This document shows, piece after piece, positions 40,501 through 50,154 of a stretch of 64,000 bases of DNA (positions are counted from its first letter, which is position 1; every line of letters starts with the position of its first letter). The notes below the pieces were generated by a model. It was not told the origin of the DNA. It worked only from the letters and a program-made list of their open reading frames with translations, and made no database searches. Made by a program: the position numbers and the translations under genes. The stretch covers positions 1,860,001 through 1,924,000 of the forward strand of contig NC_007947.1 of the NCBI RefSeq assembly GCF_000013705.1, in the 5' to 3' direction. This stretch comes from Methylobacillus flagellatus KT (GTDB lineage: Bacteria; Pseudomonadota; Gammaproteobacteria; Burkholderiales; Methylophilaceae).

Positions 40501-40979
40501 AGTTCCAGCGCATAGGCCATGATGGCCGCCTCGAGCGCGAACAGGATGAAGGTAAATGATGCATAGACAAACGAGGAAATCGTCGAACCAATGTAGCCGA
40601 AGCCTGCGCCGCGCGTGAGCAGGTCCATGTCAAGCCCGAACTTAGCCGCGTAGTAGCTAATGGGCAGGCCGGTCATGAAGATCACCAGTCCGATGGCAAG
40701 AATGGCCCAGAAAGCGTTGGTGAAGCCATAATTGACGGCCAGCGTGCCACCAATCGCCTCCAATACCAGGAAGGAAATTGCACCGAACGCGGTATTGGCG
40801 ACACGGAAAATCGACCACTTGCGGAAAGAACGCGGCGTGAACCTGAGCGCGTAATCCTCCAGCGTTTCGTTGACCACCCAGGTATTGTAGTCGCGGCGCA
40901 CCTTGACGATGCGCTGCGTGGGCTCCATGACCTCGCTGGTGCCCCCGCCTGCCCCCGCCTGATAGTCAATTGCAGTCAT
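37539..40979 (-). CDS. NCS1-type permease fused to zinc-finger and hybrid histidine kinase
   Basis: An 1146-aa fusion. Residues about 40-500 are an NCS1 purine/cytosine/allantoin-type permease (WSIFRVANTAFGAISFLVLE, GLPISYYAAKFGLDMDLLTR, ISQIKVNMTNAYAGSLAWSN). Residues 515-552 are cysteine-rich (C515, C518, C530, C538, C541, C542, C548, C552 plus H529) and look zinc-binding. Two more membrane helices follow (about 584-604 and 627-646), then HisKA with H702 (GISHELRTPLNS), HATPase (NILGNAVKFTRHGG, DTGPGIAPEE, GGTGLGLTISK), a receiver domain (NVILMDLAMPDMDGWEA, DFIVKPVN) and a helical C-terminus without an HPt His. It can act as a transporter-type sensor for a nitrogenous solute. Confidence 0.92.
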   Translation of the reverse strand: MTAIDYQAGAGGGTSEVMEPTQRIVKVRRDYNTWVVNETLEDYALRFTPRSFRKWSIFRVANTAFGAISFLVLEAIGGTLAVNYGFTNAFWAILAIGLVIFMTGLPISYYAAKFGLDMDLLTRGAGFGYIGSTISSFVYASFTFILFALEAAIMAYALELYFDLPLYIGYLVSALVIVPLVTHGVTLVSRIQMITQPIWLFLLALPYVFIIYKDPGVLGRLGEFAGKSGYDSDFNLLMFGTAMAVGMALIPQIGEQVDFLRFMPEKTRKNRFRWHLGVLVAGPGWISLGMLKMLGGALLAYLAVEGARSFEQAVNPNQMYMAGFSQVFSNPEVVLAVTVFFVVISQIKVNMTNAYAGSLAWSNFFARLTHSHPGRVVWVVFNAMIAIILMEMDVFQALEQVLGLYSNIAISWITAVVADLVINKPLGLSPKGIEFRRAYLYDINPVGVGAMVIASLLSVAAFFGMFGVEAEAFSALIALGTALVVSPLIAWLTKGKYYIARRPVSYQPASGVQRCSICEKQYEVEDMAHCPAYQGAICSLCCSLDARCNDLCKPHGRIEYQWQRVMRRVLPDRWVEVMQSGLGHYLLLMAVTLAFLSALFGLIYFHESLTFTGEKEALLPELRLGYLKVFAALAFVSGIIAWWIVLTSESRRVAQEESNRQTNLLQREIVLHKQTDAELQRARQVAEQANQAKSRYITGISHELRTPLNSILGYAQLLDNDPSIPENRRQSIRVIRRSGEHLLSLIEGTLDIARIESGKLTFDLRLVRFPEFIQQLVSMFELQARNKGIDFKYELRGELPKVVRIDQKRLSQILINILGNAVKFTRHGGVSFKLRYAREMLHISIEDTGPGIAPEEIEKVFEPFARGSAAAKSNIGGTGLGLTISKMLTELMGGQLTVRSTLGQGSQFNIRLFLSQVRVPEEIENASMPMPLAYKGQRRRILVVDNEQVDRELLKNILQPLGFEVAEAANGRECLQTYVKFKPNVILMDLAMPDMDGWEASYMIRKVHQSDVPIAIVSANAFDKGLENTAGIPASDFIVKPVNVMELLRWIGEQLKLEWVTALGDVVDVDAVSRPVTGELEAPPREQRDELMALIKVGYMRGITRKLDEIGQDGQYETFIAAMRQLAGQFELEAMQKMLEEVNDGG

Positions 40980-41017
40980 CCAGCCTTGATATTCCCATCA
41001 ATGTCTACCATACCTGC

Positions 41018-41033
41018 AGCAATTTTCAAGCCA
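41018..41033 (-). promoter_or_regulatory. Candidate sigma-54 promoter of the permease-kinase gene
   Basis: TGGCTTGAAAATTGCT on the minus strand, 38 bases before the ATG. It keeps the TGGC and TTGCT elements with ten-base GG/GC spacing of the RpoN consensus. Confidence 0.65.
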
Positions 41034-41089
41034 GGCGGACACCAGGCTGGAACTGCCCTGGACCTGCATGAATAATGGATGGCACCTGC

Positions 41090-41656
41090 TCAGCTTGCCA
41101 GCAGCCAGGCGCCAAGCACCACCATGGTGCACCCAAAAACAGAGTGCACCATCTCAGGAAGCTGCAAGCGGCGACTGGATACTGCCAGACCCAGGACATG
41201 CAGCAAGGCTGTTGCGGCCAGCATGCCGAGCATGACTGCCAGGCCTTGGCTTGCGGCCAACTCGCTACCGTGAGCAATGCCATGGAACAGGGCGAACAAG
41301 GCAACCAGCCCGGCTTGCAGGGTCCGAGGCAGGCGCAGGCTGACGACGAGCAATGCGCCCAGCGCCATCACGCTCGCGGCCAGCAATGTTTCAATCGCGG
41401 GCAGGCGGTAGCCCGCCATGCCGATGACGGCGCCCAGCGCCATCACTGCAACAAAGGTGGCCGGAAGCTGCCAGCGCGCCGCGCCACCGATGCGCCCTGC
41501 CCACATCCCGACGGCAAGCATGACCAGCAAGTGGTCCAGCCCGGTGAGCGGATGCATGAACCCAGCCACCAGGCCCTGTGATTCATGTCCAGGATGTGCG
41601 AAGGCCAATGGGGAAAATGCCAGCAGGCCCAACGCTGCGAAACGAATGATGTTCAT
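41090..41656 (-). CDS. HupE/UreJ nickel permease
   Basis: A 188-aa membrane protein of the HupE/UreJ family. After a signal peptide (AALGLLAFSPLAFA) the mature protein starts with HPGHE, then the family motif GFMHPLTGLDHLLVMLAVGMWA, and further helices with ALFALFHGIAHGSEL. The His residues form the proposed nickel path. It lies directly after ureG at the end of the urease operon, so nickel supply for urease is the likely job; hydrogenase genes, the other HupE context, are absent here. UreJ is therefore a fitting name but is not assigned. Confidence 0.9.
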   Translation of the reverse strand: MNIIRFAALGLLAFSPLAFAHPGHESQGLVAGFMHPLTGLDHLLVMLAVGMWAGRIGGAARWQLPATFVAVMALGAVIGMAGYRLPAIETLLAASVMALGALLVVSLRLPRTLQAGLVALFALFHGIAHGSELAASQGLAVMLGMLAATALLHVLGLAVSSRRLQLPEMVHSVFGCTMVVLGAWLLAS

Positions 41657-41777
41657 GTGTATTTTCCTTGTACGATAACTGACTTCTAGAATACGGAAAC
41701 AAAACCCAACGAAGCAATTCAGCGACCATCCGTACTGCGAGGCAGTACCGGTAGCGTTCTCGTTCCGCTGCCAGCCC

Positions 41778-42389
41778 TCAAAGCATCAGCCCCTGTTTTT
41801 CGATAAACCCGACAATGTCTTCCAGCCCCTGCCCGCGCTTGAGGTTGGTAAAGATGAAGGGCCGCTCGCCGCGCATCCTGCGCGCATCCTTCTCCATCAC
41901 CTCCAGCGAGGCCCCCACCATGGGAGCGAGGTCGATCTTGTTGATCACCAGCAAATCCGACTTGGTAATGCCTGGCCCGCCCTTGCGCGGAATTTTCTCA
42001 CCCGCCGCAACATCGATCACGTAAATGGTCAGGTCGGAAAGCTCTGGGCTGAACGTGGCAGCAAGGTTATCGCCGCCGCTTTCGACAAATACGATGTCCA
42101 GCGGGTTGAAGCGTTCGCTCAACTGCGCTACCGCTTCGAGGTTCATCGAGGCATCCTCGCGGATCGCCGTGTGCGGACAGCCGCCCGTCTCCACCCCGAT
42201 GATGCGCTCTGGTGCCAATGCTTCGTTGCGTGTGAGAAACTCTGCATCTTCCCGCGTATAAATGTCATTGGTCACCACCGCAATGTTGTACACATTGCGC
42301 AAGCGCTGGCACAACGCCAGCGTCAATGCGGTCTTGCCCGACCCGACCGGGCCGCCGATGCCGACGCGTAAAGGTTCCTTAATCTGCAT
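41778..42389 (-). CDS. ureG: Urease accessory GTPase UreG
   Basis: A 203-aa SIMIBI-class GTPase that delivers nickel to apo-urease with UreF, UreD and UreE. P-loop is [11 protein letters not shown] near the N-terminus; the metal-binding CPH motif is in [19 protein letters not shown], and base recognition is [12 protein letters not shown]. Length is typical. It is separated from ureF by about 190 bases holding a long perfect hairpin. Confidence 0.97.
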   Translation of the reverse strand: MQIKEPLRVGIGGPVGSGKTALTLALCQRLRNVYNIAVVTNDIYTREDAEFLTRNEALAPERIIGVETGGCPHTAIREDASMNLEAVAQLSERFNPLDIVFVESGGDNLAATFSPELSDLTIYVIDVAAGEKIPRKGGPGITKSDLLVINKIDLAPMVGASLEVMEKDARRMRGERPFIFTNLKRGQGLEDIVGFIEKQGLML

Positions 42390-42488
42390 TACTTATCCAG
42401 TATTTAAAAATCACTCAAAAACAAAGCTCAACACGGTAACTATCTACAAGCAAAAGGCTGGCCAAGCTCCGGGACGCAGACAATCGGG

Positions 42489-42552
42489 GTCGCCTTTTGT
42501 TTGCTTCCTTTATTTTGCGTCGCCAAAATAAAGGAAGCAAACAAAAGGCGAC
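42489..42552. repeat. Perfect 29-bp inverted repeat between ureF and ureG
   Basis: The arms 42489-42517 and 42524-42552 are exact reverse complements (outer ends GTCGCC and GGCGAC) around the six-base loop CGTCGC. It lies in the intercistronic gap 31 bases after the ureF stop. There is no T-run, so it is not a simple terminator. Sequences with a similar AAAGGAAGCAAACAAAAGGCGA feel occur as REP-like elements in proteobacterial genomes; here it may stabilise or separate the two halves of the message. Confidence 0.95.
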
Positions 42553-42582
42553 CTCTCATTACCAACAATATTGCTGAGTCAC

Positions 42583-43266
42583 TTACGACCTGAACAACCG
42601 ACTGTACTGCGTCTCATGCCTACAACCCGCAATGGTCAATGCAGGACAAAAATTACTGATCTCATGATCCTGCATCTGTATCGCAGCTTCTACCAACACA
42701 GGAATTTTCCCTGCCACACCCAATAATATCTTCTGCCCTGCCACCTGCCCCAACGGCACCGCCTTCATCGCGGCGCTGGCCTGGTTTTCCAGCCAAGACC
42801 AAGCATATGCCTGCAAGGCATCCTGTTCCTCTATCTCCCAGGCCTGGCTGATGCCAGCGTACAGCGCCGGAAATGATGCATTGGGCAAGGCTTCCAGCAT
42901 GGTCGCCCAGGCACCGGACAATTCCTCGAACTCCAGCAGCAAGCGCTTGAGCGAATACCCCATTTGCCTGCTCTCGGCCAAGGCTTCGGCGTTGTCGCGC
43001 CCGGCCAGGTAAAATGCATTCCATTCGTTCAAGGCCTCAACATCGCCACGCTGCCACGCACGGTAACACCGGCTCAGCACAGGCAGCTCGAAACCGCCCT
43101 GGTAAACCTGTAGTACGTCGCCGATCCATGCCTGGGCGCTTTCCAGGTCATGCACCTCGCCCGACTCGATGCCCCACTCCAGGCCTTGAGAGTAGCTATA
43201 TGCTCCCACCGGCAGCATTGGGCTGGCCAGCTGCAGCAGACGCACCAGCGACCTGGATTTACTCAT
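42583..43266 (-). CDS. ureF: Urease accessory protein UreF
   Basis: A 227-aa all-helical protein that with UreD and UreG loads nickel into urease and gates the UreG GTPase. Family motifs are [21 protein letters not shown] near the N-terminus (quoted in part: [17 protein letters not shown]) and a conserved [14 protein letters not shown]. The start overlaps the ureE stop by eight bases. Confidence 0.94.
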   Translation of the reverse strand: MSKSRSLVRLLQLASPMLPVGAYSYSQGLEWGIESGEVHDLESAQAWIGDVLQVYQGGFELPVLSRCYRAWQRGDVEALNEWNAFYLAGRDNAEALAESRQMGYSLKRLLLEFEELSGAWATMLEALPNASFPALYAGISQAWEIEEQDALQAYAWSWLENQASAAMKAVPLGQVAGQKILLGVAGKIPVLVEAAIQMQDHEISNFCPALTIAGCRHETQYSRLFRS

Positions 43267-43750
43267 GTATCCTCAAGCGTGCCGGCTGGCGAATCGAAGG
43301 CGCGTCATCGTCGTGGTGATGGCGATGCCCGCCACCATAGGCGCCGGCCTCTGGCTCGAACGGGGCCATCTGCCCTTCCACCTGCACACCCAACCCGAGC
43401 AGCATTTCCTGCAACACATGGTCCTGTTCCAGGCGCAGCCAGCCATCGCCAACCTCAAGCGGCACATGGCGGTTGCCCAGATGGTAGGCCGCCCGCGCCA
43501 GCTCGCGCGGCGTCGCAGCCGTCACACGCAGCACAGGCTCATCCGCCGCAACCACCTGCACCACGCGTCCGTCCTCGGCCTGCAGCAAATCCCCGCCACG
43601 CAATACCGTGCCGCGCTCCAGCAATAAGGCCGCCTCGGTGCCCGATGCCAGCTCCACGCGCAACCGGCTCTTCTGCCTGCGGTCGAACGGCAGCACCAGT
43701 TGATCGTCAACCTGGCTGGCGGTTTCTATTTTCTTGCTGATACCTAACAT
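43259..43750 (-). CDS. ureE: Urease nickel metallochaperone UreE
   Basis: A 163-aa protein with the N-terminal peptide-binding domain ([20 protein letters not shown]) and the C-terminal metal domain containing [14 protein letters not shown], where the conserved nickel His lies. The tail has a short His-rich cluster ([11 protein letters not shown]) as in many UreE proteins. It lies between ureC and ureF, with a palindromic element in the ureC-ureE gap. Confidence 0.94.
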   Translation of the reverse strand: MLGISKKIETASQVDDQLVLPFDRRQKSRLRVELASGTEAALLLERGTVLRGGDLLQAEDGRVVQVVAADEPVLRVTAATPRELARAAYHLGNRHVPLEVGDGWLRLEQDHVLQEMLLGLGVQVEGQMAPFEPEAGAYGGGHRHHHDDDAPSIRQPARLRIHE

Positions 43751-43811
43751 TCAAATCCCATATCGGCGACATTCATTTCATCAATTTCTGTTTTCAATAA
43801 ATACTGCCTAA

Positions 43812-43909
43812 GCGTGCAGACTAGCGTTCCTGGCAAGGCGCTTTGCCGCAGGCGGTACATTGAGTACGGCAAGGCAAAGCAACGCCGCCAGGGGCGCTAG
43901 TCTGCACGC
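43812..43909. repeat. Palindromic intergenic element, copy A
   Basis: About 98 bases lying two bases after the ureC stop. Outer 15-bp arms (GCGTGCAGACTAGCG at 43812-43826, its complement at 43895-43909) enclose a core shared with copies B, C and E: GCAAGGCG, a GCAG...GTAC half, AGTACGGCAAG and GCAACGCCGCC. Arms differ between copies while the core is kept. Confidence 0.85.
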
Positions 43910-43910
43910 G

Positions 43911-45610
<1,700 letters not shown>

Positions 45611-45614
<4 letters not shown>

Positions 45615-45919
45615 TTCAGCGCTCCCATCACCTTACCGGCAAACCCATACACTTCACGCTTACCGCTCAACGCCACCAATTGCACCGTGCGGCTCTGTCC
45701 CGGCTCGAACCGCACCGCCGTACCTGCAGCAATATCGAGGCGGAAGCCATAAGCCAGTTGCCGCTCAAACGATAAGGCTTCATTGGTCTCATAAAAATGA
45801 TAATGCGAACCCACCTGGATAGGCCGGTCACCCGTATTCGCCACCTCCAGCGTCACCGTCTCGCGCCCGTCGTTGAGCAGGATTTCGCCCGCGTCTATTT
45901 TCATTTCACCTGGGATCAT
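45611..45919 (-). CDS. ureB: Urease beta subunit
   Basis: About 102 residues. The ATG at 45919 gives the family N-terminus [16 protein letters not shown] and has GGAG eight bases upstream, so it is preferred to the ATG eight codons earlier. Conserved [19 protein letters not shown] and [17 protein letters not shown] confirm the subunit. It is separate from ureA (not fused) and couples to ureC by ATGA overlap. Confidence 0.96.
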
Positions 45920-45971
45920 GTGTATTGCTCCAGTCGCGCTCATTTACTTTTTCAATTTCACACTGCCCTGA

Positions 45972-46070
45972 GTGGCTCACAATCCATTGCTAGCAAGGCG
46001 CGCCGACGCAGACAGTACGAATGAGTACGGCAAGGAGGCGCAACGCCGCTAGCGATGGATTGTGGGCCAC
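45972..46070. repeat. Palindromic intergenic element, copy B
   Basis: About 99 bases starting three bases after the ureA stop. The 23-base arms (45972-45994 and 46048-46070, GTGGC...GCTAGC) pair with two G-T wobbles. The core has GCAAGGCGCG, GCAGACAGTACGA, TGAGTACGGCAAGG and GCAACGCCGC, matching the other copies. Confidence 0.85.
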
Positions 46071-46073
46071 GAC

Positions 46074-46376
46074 TCAAGGGATGGGTTGGTGGACGGTGAC
46101 TAATTTCGTTCCATCCGGAAAAGTCGCCTCCACCTGTATCTCCGGGATCATCTCCGGCACGCCTTCCATCACATCGTCACGCGTCAGCAGCGTTGCGCCA
46201 TATCCCATCAATTCCGCCACCGTCTTGCCGTCGCGGGCGCCTTCCATGATGGCGGCGGTGATGAACGCCACGGCTTCCGGGTAATTCAGCTTGAGACCGC
46301 GCGCCTTGCGGCGTTCTGCCAGCAGAGCCGCGGTGAAGATCAGCAGCTTGTCTTTTTCTCTAGGGCTTAATTCCAT
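46074..46376 (-). CDS. ureA: Urease gamma subunit
   Basis: A 100-aa subunit with the full family pattern: [20 protein letters not shown] at the start, [20 protein letters not shown] in the middle and the end VHQPIP. It is the first structural urease gene after ureD. A palindromic element separates it from ureB. Confidence 0.98.
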   Translation of the reverse strand: MELSPREKDKLLIFTAALLAERRKARGLKLNYPEAVAFITAAIMEGARDGKTVAELMGYGATLLTRDDVMEGVPEMIPEIQVEATFPDGTKLVTVHQPIP

Positions 46377-46431
46377 AGACCATTCTTTTCCAATTGACTC
46401 ATGTTCATGCCAGGTTCACATGGCGGCGGTA

Positions 46432-47289
46432 TCAGGTATTCCATATTCTCGGGCGGGTGGCAGGGCGGGCAGCATACCACGGCCTGAGCACCTGCCAAAG
46501 CCGTTCGAAATACTCCTTGGCAGCCTCGGAAGAAGCGCCGATATAGCGTGCAGACAATATCTCCGGTAAGGCTGTCACACCGTAATGCGCATCGCCGCGG
46601 GCTTCGATTGCCCGGCAAGCCTCAATAATTTCTACAGGCACTGTACCTGCGGCCACCACTAGGCTGCCATTGACCGGCATGCCTTTCAAGCCGATACCGG
46701 AACGCATCACCAGGCTATCCGGCTGGGCAAACAGGCGCTCATTCCAGATCAAGCGACCTTCACGCCGCACTTGCATCACTTGACGCAGCTCGCCCTCGCT
46801 CCATCGCTCGCCCCGCGCCTGGCGGCCAAAACACAGGATGTCCCAGCCGCAGAATACGGCGCCTTCGGCGAGGTCGATTTCGCTGCTGAAATGCACATTG
46901 CTGCCATCAAACAGGATGTTTTCCTGCGGCAGCCACTCCAGGCAGCTATTGGCCGCCAAGTGGAACCGTACCGCCTGGCTCGCGCTCAACTGGTTGGCCT
47001 TGTACCATTTACCGGCGCCCGGCGTGGTCAACAAGGCCCGGGCTGATGCCTCCAGCGTCGCCTGCAACTGCAACTGGTCGCCGCCTGCGACGCCGCCCGG
47101 CGGGTGAATAATGATGCCGTGGCAGACCTCGTCCCCTTCCGGGTAAAGCATTTTCTGCACCACCAGCGGCCCCTGGTGGCGCTTACCTATTAACGTCGTC
47201 CGCCCTGCCCGCGATGAAAAATCAAGCGCCAGCAATGCCTGCCAGCGCTTGTCCGCCCATGCCGCCGTTTTTGTATTGACATCATCCAT
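46432..47289 (-). CDS. ureD: Urease accessory protein UreD (UreH)
   Basis: About 285 residues. UreD scaffolds the UreF-UreG complex on apo-urease. Motifs include TTLIGKRHQGPLVVQKMLYP, IIHPPGGVAGGDQLQ, TTPGAGKWYKA and EWLPQENILFDGS. The ATG at 47289 has AGGA eight bases upstream and is chosen over more distal starts. A 55-base gap leads to ureA. Confidence 0.95.
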   Translation of the reverse strand: MDDVNTKTAAWADKRWQALLALDFSSRAGRTTLIGKRHQGPLVVQKMLYPEGDEVCHGIIIHPPGGVAGGDQLQLQATLEASARALLTTPGAGKWYKANQLSASQAVRFHLAANSCLEWLPQENILFDGSNVHFSSEIDLAEGAVFCGWDILCFGRQARGERWSEGELRQVMQVRREGRLIWNERLFAQPDSLVMRSGIGLKGMPVNGSLVVAAGTVPVEIIEACRAIEARGDAHYGVTALPEILSARYIGASSEAAKEYFERLWQVLRPWYAARPATRPRIWNT

Positions 47290-47360
47290 TGGCAGCATCC
47301 TGCCATAAAAACGCCAGCATCTCGAAATCAATCACTCATTATTGAACCTTCTCTCACGTT

Positions 47361-47475
47361 CAAAACAATCAAAAAAGCCAGCACAGCGGTGCTGGCAAGG
47401 CGCGCGACACGCAGACAGTACGATAAGTACGGCAAGTAAGCGCAACGCCGCCAGCAGGCTGTTTTGTTTGTTTTC
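47361..47475. repeat. Palindromic intergenic element, copy C
   Basis: About 115 bases running up to the urtE stop codon. The arms are imperfect (AAAACAA-CAAAA-AGCC outer, GTGCTGGC/GCCAGC inner). The core contains GGCAAGGCGCG, GCAGACAGTACGATA, AGTACGGCAAG and GCAACGCCGCCAG, nearly the same as copy B. Confidence 0.8.
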
Positions 47476-48165
47476 TTATACGGAGAGGTAGCCTTTGATT
47501 TTGGCCGCATCCACTTCGCTGCGCTTGTTCTCGTGGATGAAGTTGCCCTTGTCGATCACGATGATGCGGTCCGCAATTTCCATCGTGAAGCTCAGCACCT
47601 GCTCGGACACGATGATCGTGATTTCACGCATCTTGCGGATCTCATTGAGCACCTTGGCAATATCCTTGATGATGGACGGCTGGATACCCTCGGTCGGCTC
47701 ATCCAGCAACAGCACCTTGGGGTTGGTCACCAACGCGCGGGCAATGGCCAGTTGTTGCTGCTGGCCGCCGGAAAGGTTGCCGCCCTTGCGACCACGCATG
47801 TCGTAAAGTACCGGGAACAAGGCATAAATGTCCTCGGGAATCTGGCGTGACTTGGATTTCTCCAGGCCGGTCTCGATGTTTTCCTGCACGGTCATAGTCG
47901 GGAAGATCATGCGGCCTTGCGGCACGTAGGCCAGTCCTTTGTGCACGCGCTGGAAAGTTTCGTTGCCGGCAATATCGACGCCGTCCACCGTGGCTTTCTT
48001 GCACTTGCTGGGAAGAATGCCCATGAGCGACTTGAACAGGGTGGTCTTGCCCATACCGTTGCGGCCCATGATCGCCAGAGTTTCGTTCTTGACGGCACTA
48101 AAGCTGATGCCGTGGATCACTTCACTTTGTCCGTAGCTGACTGTCAGGTCTTCAATTTCAATCAT
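47476..48165 (-). CDS. urtE: Urea ABC transporter ATPase UrtE
   Basis: A 229-aa LivF-like ATPase. Walker A is MGRNGMGKTTLF, signature LSGGQQQQLAIARAL and Walker B KVLLLDEPTEGIQPSI. The GIQPSIIKDI segment and the place after urtD indicate the UrtE subunit rather than amino-acid LivF. Ends directly at palindromic element C. Confidence 0.94.
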   Translation of the reverse strand: MIEIEDLTVSYGQSEVIHGISFSAVKNETLAIMGRNGMGKTTLFKSLMGILPSKCKKATVDGVDIAGNETFQRVHKGLAYVPQGRMIFPTMTVQENIETGLEKSKSRQIPEDIYALFPVLYDMRGRKGGNLSGGQQQQLAIARALVTNPKVLLLDEPTEGIQPSIIKDIAKVLNEIRKMREITIIVSEQVLSFTMEIADRIIVIDKGNFIHENKRSEVDAAKIKGYLSV

Positions 48166-48233
48166 ATTCCTATCCTTTCATTGTCCGGGCTGGCGGCACG
48201 AGGTTGAATGCATCGCACCGCCTCTCGCATGCG

Positions 48234-48977
48234 TTAATGGCCCAGATAGACCTCAATCACTTTTTCATTTGCCTGCACCTTATCCATGGGGCCCTCGGCA
48301 AGAATCTTGCCCTGGTGCAACACGGTGACCTTGTGGGCGATCTTCTTGACGAACTCCATGTCATGCTCGATCACGATGACAGAGCGGTTCTGGCAGATGC
48401 GGTTGAGCAGCTCGGCAGTCTGGTCGCGCTCCTTGGCGCTCATGCCCGCCACCGGCTCGTCCAGCATCAAGAGCTCGGGCTCCTGCATCAGCAGCATGCC
48501 GATTTCCAGCCATTGTTTCTGTCCATGGCTCAGCAGTGCGGCTTCCATGCCCAGGATGTCTTCCATCATGATTTCCTTGGCAATCTTGTGCACCTGCGTC
48601 ACCACTTCATCGGTGCGCTTGAAGAACAGGCTGCCGAACACGCCGCGGCCCTTTGGGTAGGACACTTCCAGGTTCTGGTACACCGTGAGGTTCTCGTAGA
48701 TCGATGGCGTCTGGAACTTGCGACCTACCCCGGCCCGGACAATTTCATGTTCCGAAAGCTTGGTAAGCTCGCGGTTCTTGAACTTGATCGAGCCGGCAGT
48801 GGACTTGGTCTTGCCGCAGATCAGGTCCAATACCGTGGTCTTGCCGGCGCCGTTGGGGCCGATCACCACGCGCAGCTCGTTCTTGTCGATGTACATGTTG
48901 AGCTTGTCGACCGCCTTGAAACCGTCGAACGATACGGTCAGGTCTTCGATAGCCAGTACGAAATCGGTATTGCTCAT
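48234..48977 (-). CDS. urtD: Urea ABC transporter ATPase UrtD
   Basis: A 247-aa LivG-like ATPase. Walker A is GPNGAGKTTVLDLI, signature LLSHGQKQWLEIGMLL (Ser-His-Gly-Gln, typical of UrtD), Walker B LLMLDEPVAGMS. Start overlaps the urtC stop as ATGA. Confidence 0.95.
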   Translation of the reverse strand: MSNTDFVLAIEDLTVSFDGFKAVDKLNMYIDKNELRVVIGPNGAGKTTVLDLICGKTKSTAGSIKFKNRELTKLSEHEIVRAGVGRKFQTPSIYENLTVYQNLEVSYPKGRGVFGSLFFKRTDEVVTQVHKIAKEIMMEDILGMEAALLSHGQKQWLEIGMLLMQEPELLMLDEPVAGMSAKERDQTAELLNRICQNRSVIVIEHDMEFVKKIAHKVTVLHQGKILAEGPMDKVQANEKVIEVYLGH

Positions 48978-50143
48978 GCTTTCACCCCTGCTTCCTTGGT
49001 TTCAACTGGCGCGGTAGGCACAACGTCGGCCTCCTTGGCCTTGGGGGTTTCTTCGGACAATTTGCGCAGGAAAGGTATTTTCTTCGCATATTTGTCGTAG
49101 ATGCCAGCCAGACCGTTGGGGAAGAACATCACCACGGCGATGAACAGGCCACCCATGAGGAACAGCCAAAGTTCTGGGTAGGTCTCCGAGAACATGGTCT
49201 TGCCGAAGTTGACCAGCAAGGTGCCATAGACTGCGCCGATCAGTGACATGCGCCCACCCACTGCAGCAAAAATCACCATTTCAATCGAGGGCACGATACC
49301 GATGAAGGTTGGCGACATGAAGCCGACCTGCAGAGTGAACATCGCCCCGCCGATCGCCGATATCAGGGCAGACAGGCAGAAGATGAAGATCTTGAAGTTG
49401 GACACATCGTAACCAGAGAAGCGCACACGCTCTTCCTTGTCGCGCATTGCCAGCAACAGCATGCCGAACTTGCTGCTGAGGACATAGCGCGAGAGCAGGA
49501 TGCAGGCAATCAGCAAGCCGGCGTTCACGTAATACAGCACATATTTGGCGCTATCGGTGCGGATGTCCCAGCCCATCAACGTCTTCAGGTCGGTAATACC
49601 GTTGACGCCACCGGTGTAGCCCTGCTGACCAATGATCAGGATGCTCAGGATCAATGCAATGGCCTGGGTGATGATCGCAAAGTACACGCCACCGACACGC
49701 CGCTTGAACATGGCATACCCGATCAGGAAGGCAAAGAATGTCGGCACGATCAGAATGGCCAGGATGGTCAGCGGGAAGCTCTTGAACGGCTCCCAGAACC
49801 ATGGCAAGGCCGTCAGCTGGTTCCAGTCCATGAAGTCAGGAATGCCAGGTGTCGACTGAATCGCCGTGCTTTCTGGGTCGGATGCCTCCAGCTTGAGAAA
49901 CATCGCCATCGCATAACCGCCCAGCCCGAAGAAGATGCCCTGACCAAGGCTGAGGATACCGCCATTCCCCCACAGCAGCACCAGGCTCACCGCGACAAAG
50001 GCATAGGTCAGGTACTTACCTATTAGGCCCAGGCGGAAGGGTTCCAGCCCTAGCGGCAGCACCACCAGGATGAAGGCAGCTAGGATACCGAGGCCGATGG
50101 CCCCTTGTTTCCCGCCGAGTAGTTTGTTGAGTGTATCGCTCAT
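48974..50143 (-). CDS. urtC: Urea ABC transporter permease UrtC
   Basis: A 389-aa LivM-like permease with about ten membrane helices (LVLLWGNGGILSLGQGIFFG, AMFKRRVGGVYFAIITQAIA). GYTGGVNGITDL is typical of UrtC. The C-terminal tail is long and charged (KLSEETPKAKEADVVPTAP). It overlaps urtD by four bases and follows urtB by 11 bases. Confidence 0.95.
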   Translation of the reverse strand: MSDTLNKLLGGKQGAIGLGILAAFILVVLPLGLEPFRLGLIGKYLTYAFVAVSLVLLWGNGGILSLGQGIFFGLGGYAMAMFLKLEASDPESTAIQSTPGIPDFMDWNQLTALPWFWEPFKSFPLTILAILIVPTFFAFLIGYAMFKRRVGGVYFAIITQAIALILSILIIGQQGYTGGVNGITDLKTLMGWDIRTDSAKYVLYYVNAGLLIACILLSRYVLSSKFGMLLLAMRDKEERVRFSGYDVSNFKIFIFCLSALISAIGGAMFTLQVGFMSPTFIGIVPSIEMVIFAAVGGRMSLIGAVYGTLLVNFGKTMFSETYPELWLFLMGGLFIAVVMFFPNGLAGIYDKYAKKIPFLRKLSEETPKAKEADVVPTAPVETKEAGVKA

Positions 50144-50154
50144 ATTGGTTCCCC

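Noticed and set aside
41732..41748. GTACTGC-GAG-GCAGTAC hairpin between ureG and hupE as a terminator
   Set aside because: The stem is only 7 bp and no T-run follows on either strand, so it is not counted as a terminator.
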